Shown: in pieces, positions 52,466 to 61,800 of the stretch
Position numbering within the stretch: position 1 is the stretch's first letter
Layout of the letters: each line of letters starts with the position of its first letter
DNA from: Rhizobium leucaenae USDA 9039
GTDB lineage: Bacteria; Pseudomonadota; Alphaproteobacteria; Rhizobiales; Rhizobiaceae
Assembly: GCF_000426285.1 (NCBI RefSeq)
Contig: NZ_AUFB01000006.1
Location: 62,001 to 126,000, forward strand
Reading direction: 5' to 3'
DNA length: 64,000 bases
The notes under the pieces: model-generated
The model's database searches: none
Told to the model about the DNA's origin: nothing
What the model saw: the letters and a program-made list of their open reading frames with translations, nothing else
Made by a program: the position numbers and the translations under genes

Positions 52466-53500
52466 ATGACCACCTCCTTGTCACTCCGAAACACCGGCAG
52501 CACCGGGCTCCTGCTCGCCTTCGTCATCATCGCACTCCTCTCACTGGTGCTGGCGGTGTTCGTGGGCGTGGCCGATATTCCGCCATCGGACGTCATTGCT
52601 GTGTTCACGGGACACGGTTCGCAGCAGGCGCAATCGGTCATCATGGATATCCGCCTCCCTCGCATCGTGACGGGAATATTGGCCGGCGTTCATCTCGCTG
52701 TGGCCGGCCTTATTCTTCAAAGCGTTACCCGCAACCCCCTCGCCGACCCATCGATCATGGGCGTCTCTCAGGGGGCAACGCTTGCGGTCACCATCTTCCT
52801 GCTCTTCACGGTCTATATTCACTATAGCGGATCGACGACGGTCGCCGAACTTCCCCTTGAGTGGCTGCCGGCCGTCGGCACGGTGGGCGGTCTTCTCGCA
52901 GGCGGCATTATCTACATGCTGGCCTTTCGCCTCGACCTCGGGCCGCTTCGCGTCACGCTTTGCGGCATTGCCGTGGGAGCCGTCCTTCAGGCCCTCGCCA
53001 TCGGATTGATCGCGGGCTGGGGCTCTGCGCGGATGGAAGTGCTGTTGGAATGGCTTTCCGGCAGCCTCTACGCACGCAGTTGGGAACATGCCGCCTTCCT
53101 GTTTCCATATACGATTGCCGGTCTCGCCGTCTTGCCGATGATCCGAAGGCCGCTGGAGCTCCTGCGCTTCGATGCGTCCACTGCCCGATCCTTCGGGCTT
53201 TGCTACCGGCGGCAGTTCTCGCTTGCGCTGCTTCTGTCCTGCGCACTTGCGGCAAGCGCGGTTGGCACGGTCGGCCCGATCGTCTTCATCGGGCTCATCG
53301 TCCCTCACCTTGCCCGCTTTCTTGCCGGCAAGCGTATCGCGCTCGTGCTGCCGCTGACGATCGCCCTCGGCGCTGTAACCGTTACCTTGGGAGACCTTGT
53401 CGGCCGGCTCATCGGGCAGGCCGACGAAATCCCGATCGGCATTGTCACGGCGATCTCAGGCGTTCCCGTGCTTATCGCGCTTCTTCGCAAAACCCCATGA
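52466..53500 (+). CDS. FecCD-type siderophore permease, second subunit
   Basis: A 344-residue inner-membrane permease with about nine to ten helices. RLPRIVTGILAGVHLAVAGLILQSVTRNPLADPSIMGVSQGA and GPIVFIGLIVPHLARFLAG are hallmarks of the FecCD family, and ADEIPIGIVTAISGVPVLIALL ends it. ATG 52466 has GGGAGA nine bases upstream; GTG 52460 overlaps the preceding stop and is less well placed. It is intact, in contrast to its partner, and is followed seven bases later by the ATPase gene. Confidence 0.9.
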   Translation: MTTSLSLRNTGSTGLLLAFVIIALLSLVLAVFVGVADIPPSDVIAVFTGHGSQQAQSVIMDIRLPRIVTGILAGVHLAVAGLILQSVTRNPLADPSIMGVSQGATLAVTIFLLFTVYIHYSGSTTVAELPLEWLPAVGTVGGLLAGGIIYMLAFRLDLGPLRVTLCGIAVGAVLQALAIGLIAGWGSARMEVLLEWLSGSLYARSWEHAAFLFPYTIAGLAVLPMIRRPLELLRFDASTARSFGLCYRRQFSLALLLSCALAASAVGTVGPIVFIGLIVPHLARFLAGKRIALVLPLTIALGAVTVTLGDLVGRLIGQADEIPIGIVTAISGVPVLIALLRKTP

Positions 53501-53507
53501 GGATGCC

Positions 53508-54296
53508 ATGCTGCTGTCCTGCTCCCGTCTATCCGTCGCCTATGGTGCTCGAAGAGCGCTGAATGCCCTCGATCTCTCCTTCAAGCCAGGCGAGATCCGC
53601 GCGCTGATCGGACCCAACGGCTCCGGAAAGAGCACGACCCTTCAGGCCCTCTCCGGTCTGATCAAGCCGGCCGGAGGCAATACGGAAATCGATGGCAGGC
53701 CGATCGCATCCATGTCGCGGCGGCAATTGGCCAAGCATCTCGCATTTCTGCCGCAACAACCGACCGCACCTGACGAGATGACCGTGGCGCAACTGGTGCG
53801 GCAAGGTCGTTTCGCGCATGTCGGTCTGTTCCGGAACTATGGTCCGCAGGACGAAGACGCCATTCGCTGGGCATTGGAAAGCACCGGTCTTCACAGCTTC
53901 GCCGACAGGAGCCTTCGGGAACTGTCCGGCGGCGAGCGCCAGCGGGCCTGGATCTCGGCAGCGATTGCGCAAGAAGCACGAATCCTGCTTCTCGACGAAC
54001 CGACGTCGTTCCTCGACATCGGCTATCAGGTGGAGGTCCTTGATCTCGTCTATCGGCTGAGCCGGGAAAAAGGTGTCACCATCATCATGGCGATCCACGA
54101 TCTCAACCAGGCAATGTCCGTCTGTGACCAGATTTCGTTGCTCGAAAAAGGTAATCTGGTCTTTGACGGTGACCCAAAGGTGCTGGCCGACACCGGGCTG
54201 ATCGAAAAGGTCTTCCGGGTGAAGGGCCGTTTTGTGCCGATCACCTCCGATGCGCCCCCACATTTCGACGTCGAGCTTGCGCATCGGTATCACTAG
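53508..54296 (+). CDS. Siderophore ABC transporter ATPase (FecE/FhuC type)
   Basis: A 262-residue ATPase. Walker A GPNGSGKST is at 35-43, signature LSGGERQR near 141, Walker B ILLLDEPTSFLD near 161-172, and the switch His in AIHDLNQ. This is the standard iron-siderophore importer ATPase. ATG 53508 has GAGGA upstream, overlapping the end of the permease gene. Last recognisable gene of the importer operon; a TonB-dependent outer-membrane receptor is not found in the window. Confidence 0.92.
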   Translation: MLLSCSRLSVAYGARRALNALDLSFKPGEIRALIGPNGSGKSTTLQALSGLIKPAGGNTEIDGRPIASMSRRQLAKHLAFLPQQPTAPDEMTVAQLVRQGRFAHVGLFRNYGPQDEDAIRWALESTGLHSFADRSLRELSGGERQRAWISAAIAQEARILLLDEPTSFLDIGYQVEVLDLVYRLSREKGVTIIMAIHDLNQAMSVCDQISLLEKGNLVFDGDPKVLADTGLIEKVFRVKGRFVPITSDAPPHFDVELAHRYH

Positions 54297-54811
54297 GGAC
54301 GGTAGCTGTGGAGCGACTGTACCGTTCCATTGACAGTACACCCCAAGGTCCATTCGTCTTTTGATCGACAGAAAACATCCAATTCGGGGCCGCGCAAATG
54401 TATCTCGAAGATCATGATCCGAACACATTCTCTCCAGGTTGGCTGCCGGCCGCCGACGACAGGAAAGGCCGCCTCCGCATCGCGGCCGAACTTCTGTTTT
54501 GCACGCATGCGGTTCAATGGCTTTGGGGAATTCCACCCGTCAGCATCGCTCCTCAAAAGGAATACGGACTTGGGCCAGCGGCAAATTTGAGGGATACCCA
54601 GGCAATCTACGCCAGAAGGCTCGGATCTCCTCGATACTGCATGCGACCTCTTCCCGTTGGAAGCGCTGCTGACGGAGAGCAATCATGGCAAGACGATCAT
54701 GAGCCGGCGGCTTTGCGTCTTCCAGGAGGAGTTTCCCGACAACTTTTATTCGCAAAGCGCGTTCCTATATATACGGACAAATGGTGTTTCTGCCTAAGGA
54801 CAAGAGAAACA
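54297..54811. other. Unresolved 515-base region after the importer operon
   Basis: A frame open from ATG 54398 runs into the following Tim44-like gene. Its first half reads like real protein (FSPGWLPAADDRKGRLRIAAELLFC, HAVQWLWGIPP) and the second half does not. It has no good ribosome site and I recognise no family. It could be a decayed or shifted gene, or chance. The last 60 bases should hold the promoter of the Tim44-like gene. Confidence 0.3.
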
Positions 54812-55798
54812 ATGTTACGTGCAGTTCCGCGTTTTACTAAGCTTGCCGTTATCGTCGCTCTGGCTGTCGTCACGTCCCTTGCGAGCTTCGACGATGCTGA
54901 TGCCCGTCGTGCCGGCAGTTTCGGCGGATTTGGCAGCCGCGGCACGAGAACCTTTGACTCTCCGGCGATAACGCGCACCGCTCCGACCCAGGCCGCGCCC
55001 ATCGACCGGACCATGACACCCCGGCCGCAGCCCCAAACGCAATCGCAACCGCCGGTCAATACGCAGCCGCGTCCCGGCCTCTTCAACGGTTTCGGCCGGT
55101 CGATGATCGGCGGATTGATCGCGGGCGGTCTTCTCGGCATGCTGCTTGGACATGGCTTCGGCGGCGGTTTCGGTTTCCTTGGCATGCTGCTGCAGATCGG
55201 CCTGATCGTTGCGGCCATCAGCTTCGCCATGCGCTTCTTCGCAAACCGGCAGCGAACCTCTTATTCGGCATCGGGATCGAACACATCTTACAATATGGGC
55301 GCGCCGCGGCCCTCTTCCTTTTCCATTCCCTCGATAGGCGGCGGCGCTGCAGCTCCGGCACAGAGACATGCCAATGACGAGATTGGGCTATCGCAAGCCG
55401 ATCTCGACCGTTTCGAGCAGCTTTTGACGGAAGTCCAGTCGGCATATGGCGCGGAGGATTACAACACGCTACGCCGTCTCACCACGCCGGAGGCAATGTC
55501 CTATCTTGCCGAAGAGCTTGGAGAGAACGCAACCAAGGGCGTCCGCAACAGCGTCACCAATGTTCGTCTGCTGCAGGGCGATATCTCGGAAGCCTGGCGC
55601 GAGGGCAATGCCGAGTATGCCACTCTCGCGATGCGCTATTCGAGCGTCGACGCGCTGCTCGATCGCACGACGGGAAGACTTGTCGACGGCGACGATCGCA
55701 ACGCGTCCGAGACCACCGAGGTCTGGACCTTCGTGCGCCAGCCCGGTTCCGACTGGAAGCTTTCGGCTATCCAGGGAGCGGAACTCCATCACGCTTGA
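54812..55798 (+). CDS. Tim44-like domain membrane protein
   Basis: A 328-residue envelope protein. The signal peptide is residues 1-30 (TKLAVIVALAVVTSLASFDDADA), followed by a proline/glutamine-rich linker, two glycine-rich hydrophobic segments (MIGGLIAGGLLGMLLGHGFGGGFGFLGMLLQIGLIVAAISFAMRFF split by glycines), a second linker and a C-terminal Tim44-like domain (about 180-325, LSQADLDRFEQLLTEVQSAYGAEDYNTLRRLTTPEAMSYL). The domain is mimicked in mitochondrial import and MRPL45; bacterial function is unknown. ATG 54812 is chosen because it opens the signal peptide and AAGGA lies upstream. It is convergent with the giant repeat-protein gene. Confidence 0.85.
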   Translation: MLRAVPRFTKLAVIVALAVVTSLASFDDADARRAGSFGGFGSRGTRTFDSPAITRTAPTQAAPIDRTMTPRPQPQTQSQPPVNTQPRPGLFNGFGRSMIGGLIAGGLLGMLLGHGFGGGFGFLGMLLQIGLIVAAISFAMRFFANRQRTSYSASGSNTSYNMGAPRPSSFSIPSIGGGAAAPAQRHANDEIGLSQADLDRFEQLLTEVQSAYGAEDYNTLRRLTTPEAMSYLAEELGENATKGVRNSVTNVRLLQGDISEAWREGNAEYATLAMRYSSVDALLDRTTGRLVDGDDRNASETTEVWTFVRQPGSDWKLSAIQGAELHHA

Positions 55799-55819
55799 GC
55801 CTGCCTCGGCAGGCTCAAG
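55794..55819. terminator. Bidirectional hairpin between convergent genes
   Basis: CTTGAGCCTGCC (55794-55805), TC, then GGCAGGCTCAAG (55808-55819) is a perfect 12-bp stem with a two-base nominal loop. It begins within the stop codon of the Tim44-like gene, as the glycanase/prsE hairpin does. Confidence 0.55.
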
Positions 55820-55847
55820 TCTCATCGGCCGATCTCACAACCCAAAG

Positions 55848-58800
55848 TCAGACCGTCAGGTAAGACAAAGCGTCTGCTGCAGCATCGGACGTCGCCAATG
55901 CGTCAACCTGCGCCGATGTCATGGCGGCGATCTGACCTGGAGTAAAAGCCTCGGCCTGGGATGTCGTCATGGCGGCGAGTGCAGTGGTGCTCAATCCCGA
56001 GATTGCACTCGTGGTCAGCGAAACAATCTGCTCGGCGGAAAACGCTGATAGATCATCCCCGTTTAGTGCGGCGGCTTGTACCACGTTAAAGGAGCTGACC
56101 TGCGATGCCGACAGCGCTCCGATTTGCGCTGTACCCATCGCCGCCACCTGGACGTAGCTCAGCGAAGCAACCTGGCTTGTCGTCAAGCCTGCGATTTCGT
56201 TGGAAGATAGCGACGCGATAGCGGTCGTGGACAATCCCCTGATGGCCGTCGAGCTGATCGCCGAAAGTTCGTCGGTCGAGAACGTTTCCAGATCCGCGGT
56301 GGTCAAACCGGCAAGCCCGGCGGAGCTCATTGCGGCAATCTGGCTGGTGGACAGTGCTTCGATCTGCTCCTCACTCAGAACTTTGACCTGATCGCTCGTC
56401 AATCCGGAGACGCCTGCAGTACTCAAGGCGGCAATCTCATCGGTGGAAAGCGTCGCAATGAAGTCCGTGGACAGCCCCTTTATCGAACTTGAACCAATTG
56501 CAGCGAGTTCTTCCTGCGAGAAGGTGTCCAGCATATCCGTGGTCAGGCCCTTCAGGGCGTCCGAACTCAATGCAGCTATCTGACTGGTCGAGAATGTTTC
56601 GACCTGTTCGATGGTCAAGGCGCCGGCCTGGGCGCTGCCGAGGCCCGCAATGCCTGCGGTGCCAAGTGCCGCGACCTGCTCCACCGAAAGCGAGGCGATG
56701 TCGACCGTACTCATCGCCGCTACCTGTTTCGAGGTGAGAGCGCCGACCTGCGCCGTTGTCAGGGCGTCCAACTGATCCGTGCTGAGGACGGCGATCTGGC
56801 CGGTGGTGAGGCCCGATATGGCGGCTGTGCCTAAAGCTGCAACCTGGGCCGCCGTCAGCGAGGCGACCGTTGCCGTCGACAAGCCCGAGATCGCACTCGA
56901 ACCGATGGCGGCAATCTCGGCGGTCGTAAACGTATCCAGATCGTCCGCACTAAGAGCAGTAACCTGTTTCGAGCTGAGCGCGCCGATCTGTGCACTGGTC
57001 AGCGCCTCAACCTGATCGGTGCTGAGCACCGCGATCTGATCGGTGCTCAGACCCGCGATACCTGCCGTGCCAAGTGCAGCGACCTGCTCGACCGAAAGCG
57101 AGGCAATGTCGGTGGTGCTCATCGCCGCAATCTGCTTCGAGGTCAGAGCACCGACCTGTGCCGTCGTCAGGGCATCTATCTGACTAGTGCTCAGAACTGC
57201 GATCTGATCGGTAGTCAGACCCGATATCGCTGCCGTGCCCAGCGCTGCGATCTGGGTGGGCGTCAGCGAGGCGATCGTCGCCGTGGACAAGCCCGAGGCC
57301 GCGCTGGAACCGATCGCGGCCATTTCGGCATGGGTAAATGTATCCAGATCGTCCGCGCTGAGGGCGGCAATCTGCTTCGAGCTCAGCGCACCGATCTGCG
57401 TACTGTTCAGTGCCTCGACCTGATAGGTGTTCAGTGCCGCGATCTGAGCCGTGCTCAGGCCCGCGATGCCCGCCGTGCCAAGTGCCGCGACCTGCTCCAG
57501 CGAGAGCGAGGCGATGTCGGCGGTATTCAGGGCCGCAATCTGTTTCGATGTCAGAGCGCCGACCTGGGCCGTCGTCAAGGCATCCACCTGATCCGTGCTG
57601 AGGACGGCGATCTGGTCGGTGGTCAGCCCCGATATCCCTGCCGTACCCAGCGCTGCGACCTGGCTTGGCGTCAGCGAGGCGATGGTTGCCGTCGACAAGC
57701 CTGAAGCCGCGCTGGAACCGATCGCTGCCATTTCCGCAGTCGTGAAGGTATCCAGATCATCTGCGCTGAGGGCGGCAATCTGCTTCGAGCTGAACACTCC
57801 GACCTGGGTAGTGGTCAGGGCCTCGACCTGATCGGTGCTGAGCACCGCGATCTGATCTGTGCTCAGACCCTCGATGCCTGCCGTGCCAAGTGCTGCGACT
57901 TGCTCTACGGAAAGCGAAGCGATGTCGGTGGTGCTCATCGCCGCAACCTGTTTCGATGTGAGAGCACCGACCTGCGCCGTCGTCAGGGCATCCAACTGAT
58001 CGGTGCTGAGGACGACGATCTGATCGGTCGTCAGACCCGCTACGCCCGCCGTGCCCAAGGCTGCGATTTGGGTGGGGGTCAGCGAGGCGATCGTTGCCGT
58101 CGACAAACCCGAGACCGCAACCGAACCGATCGCGGCCATCTCCGCGGCGGTGAAAGTATCCAAATCCTCCGCGCTGAAGGCGGCAATCTGCTTCGAGCTG
58201 AGGGCGCCGACCTGCACACTGGTTAGCGCCTCGACCTGATCGGTGCTCAGCGCTGCGATTTGATCGGTGCTCAGACCCGCCATACCTGCGGTGCTCAAAG
58301 AGGCTATCTGGCCTGCCGAAAGCGAAGCGATCTCGCCGGTGCTCAGGGCTGCAATCTGTCTCGAACCGAGCGCCCCGACCTGGATATTGGTCAAAGCGTC
58401 TACCTGGTCGGTGCTCAGCACCGCGATCTGCTTGGTGCTCAATCCGCTAACGCCTTGCGTACTCAGGGCCGCGATCTGAGCCATCGTCAAAGCGGCGATT
58501 ACATCGGTCGACAAGCCGGGGATGGCGATCGAACCGATCGCGGCGATGTCCTTGGTCGAGAACGTTGCGATGTCGTCAGGCCCCAGCACCGTAAGCTGCG
58601 CGGAACTGAGGGCGCCGATCTGCGTGCTGCTCAAAGCTTCCATCTGAGCAGTGTTCAGGGCCGCGATCTGTTTGGTGCTCAGCGTATTGATGTCTGCGGT
58701 ACTCAACGCTGCGACCTGGGCGGTCGATAGTGAGACGATCGTATCCGTCGACAAGCCGGCGATGGCATTCGAACTGATCGCTGCAATGTCCTTCGTCGAG

Positions 58801-61800
58801 AAGGTTGCTATGTCGTCCGCGCTGAGGATGGCAATCTGTCTCGAGCTCAGCGCCCCGACCTGGGTACTCGTCAACGCCTCCACCTGAGCCGTGCTCAAGG
58901 CTGCGATCTGCGCGGTGCTCAGCGCACTGATGCCTGGCGTACTCAGGGCCGCGATCTGGGCCGTGGTCAGGGAGGCTATCGTTGCTGTCGACAAGCCCGG
59001 GATCGCACTCGAACTGATCGTCGCAATGTCCTTCGTCGAGAAGGTTGCTATGTCCTCAGCACTCAGCACGGTAATCTGCGATGAATTGAGAGTGCCAACC
59101 TGGGCGCTGGTCAAGGCTTCCGCCTGACTGGTGCTGAGGGCCGCTAGCTGCTTGGAGCTCAACCCTCCAACGCCGCCCGTGCTCAGGGAGGCAATCTGCG
59201 CCGTTGAAAGAGCCTCTATATCGCTTGTGCTCAAGGCAGCAACTTGCGCCGAACTCAGCGCTGCTATCTGCTTGGTCGACAGGAGCGAAATCTGGCTGGT
59301 GCTGAGAGCAGCGATCTGGCTGGTCGAAAATCCAGCGACGCCGGCGGTGCTCAGGGCTGCGATCTGGGTCGATGAAAGCGATGCTATGTCGCCCGTGGTC
59401 AGTGCGGCGACCTGCGTCGAGCTGAGTGCGCCGATCTGGGTACTGGTCAAGGCGTCGATTTGACCGGAGCTGAGGGCAGCGATCTGATCGGCTGTGAGGC
59501 CCGAAACGCCCGATGTACTCAACACCGCAATTTTGTCGGTAGACAAGACTGCAACATCATCGCCCAAGGCGGCGACTTGCGCCAAACTCAACGCTTTGAC
59601 CTGCGCGGCGGACAGGAGACCGACCTGAACGGTACTCAGGGCATCGACCTGATCGGTCGTCAGGCTGGCAATCGCGCTGGTGCTCAGCGAAGCGAGCTGA
59701 TCTGTGGTGAGAGCGGCGATGGCATCCGCGCTTAAGCCCGACATTCCCTTGCTCGCGATCGCCGCGATATCGGCGGACGAAAAGGTCGCGATGTCATCCG
59801 TGCCCAGAGCCCCAAGTTGCGTTGAGCTCAGCGCCGTCACCTGTGCCGTGGACAGGGCTTCGACCTGACCGGTGGTCAAAGCTTCGATCTGATCGGCCGT
59901 CAGGCTTGCAACCGCGCTGGTGCTCAGCGCAGCGATCTGCGCGGTGGTGAGAGCTCCGATAACGTCAGCGCTCAGGCCCGGCATCGCCTTGTTCGTGATG
60001 ACTGCGATATCGGCGGTCGAGAACGCTGCTATGTCATCGGCGCTCAGGGCCGAAAGTTGCACCGAAGTCAACGCTTTGACCTGCGTTGTGGACAGGGCGG
60101 CGACTTGATCGGTGCTCAAAGCGTCGATCTGATCTGCCGTCAGGCTTGCAACCGCGCTGGTGCTCAGCGCAGCAATCTGAGCGGTCGACAGGGCATCGAT
60201 CTGATCGGCGCTCAAGGCCTGAAGCTGCACCGTCTTGAGGGCATTGATCTGGAGTGTGGTCAACACGGCAATCTGATCGTCGGAAAGCGCCGCAACGGTG
60301 TCGGTGCTCAAGCCTGCCACGGCTTTGCTCGTGATCGCCGCGATATCCGCGGTGGAGAAGGTCGCTATGTCCTCCCCGCTCAGGGCTCCAAGCTGCGTCG
60401 AAGTCAGTGATTTCACCTGTACCGACGACAGGGCTTCGATCTGGCTGGTGCTCAACGCCGCGAGTTGCGCGGTTTTGAGGACTGCGATCTGCAGGGTCGT
60501 CAACGCAGCGATCTGATCGGTGCTAAGCGCCGCAATAGTATCTGTGCTCATGCCCGGCAGGGCTTTGGTGGTGATCGCCGCGATATCGGCGGTGGAGAAC
60601 GTTGCGATATTCTCCGCGCTCAGGGCAGCAAGTTGCGTCGAACTCAGCGACTTGACTTGCGTCGGCGACAAAGCTTCGACCTGATCGGTGCTCAAGGCCT
60701 GGAGCTGCACTGATGTGAGGGCACTGAGCTGGGCCGTCGTCAAGGAGGCGATCTGACCTGTCGTAAACGCCGCAACAATCTCCGTGCTCAGGCCCGGCAT
60801 GGCTTTGCCCGCGATCGCCGTGATATCGGCGGTCGAGAACGTCGCTATGTCCTCCGGACTTAGGGCAGCAAGTTGTGTCGAACTCAGAGCCTTTACCTGT
60901 GTCGACGACAGCGCTTCGACCTGGCTCGTGCTCATGGCCGCGAGTTGCGCCGTTTTGAGAGCTGCGATCTGCAGCGTCGACAAAACGGAGATCTGTTTCG
61001 TGGAGAGTTCTGCGATAACATCCGCGCTCAGGCCTGGTATGGCTTTGCTCGTGATTGCCGCTATGTCCGTGGTCGAGAACGTCGCTATGTCATCCGTGCC
61101 CATCGCCTCAAGCTGCGCCGAACTCAGTGACTTCACCTGTGCCGAGGAGAGGGCCTTGACCTGATCGGTGCTCAAAGCTGCGATCTGATCCGTCGTGAGG
61201 CCCAGGATTGCGACAGTGCTTAGAGCGGCGATCTGATGGGTGGAGAGGGCTCCGATAATGCCCGTACCCAGGCCCGAGATGCCCTTACTCGTGATCGCCG
61301 CCATATCGGCGGTCGAGAATGTCGCTATGTCATCCGTGCTGAGCGCACCAAACTGAACCGAGGACAGGGCTTTGACTTGCGCCGTCGTCAGCGCTTCGAC
61401 CTGATCGGTGCTCATGCTCGCGATCTGATCGGTGGTCAGGCTTGCGATCGCACCGGTGCTCAGCGCAGCAATCTGAGCGGTCGACAGGCCATCGAACTGA
61501 TCGGTGTCCAACGCCTGGAGCTGCGTTGTTTTTAGCGCGTGGATCTGAGCTGTCGTCAATACGGCAATCTGATCGGAGGAGAGCGCTGCGATAATGTCCG
61601 TGCCCAGGCCCGGCACCGCCTTGCTCGCGATCGCCGCGATATCGGCGGTTGAGAACACGGCTATGTCCTCCGTGCCCAAGACAGCAAGTTGCGTCGACGT
61701 CAGCGCCGTCACTTGTGCCGGCGACAAGGTTTCGACCTGCTCCGTGTTCAGGGCCGCGACTTGCGCCGTCGTGAGGCTGGCGATCTGGGCCGTTGTCAAT

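Noticed and set aside
52541..53308. A 255-codon minus-strand open frame opposite the second FecCD permease
   Set aside because: Antisense of a recognisable membrane protein; no independent support.
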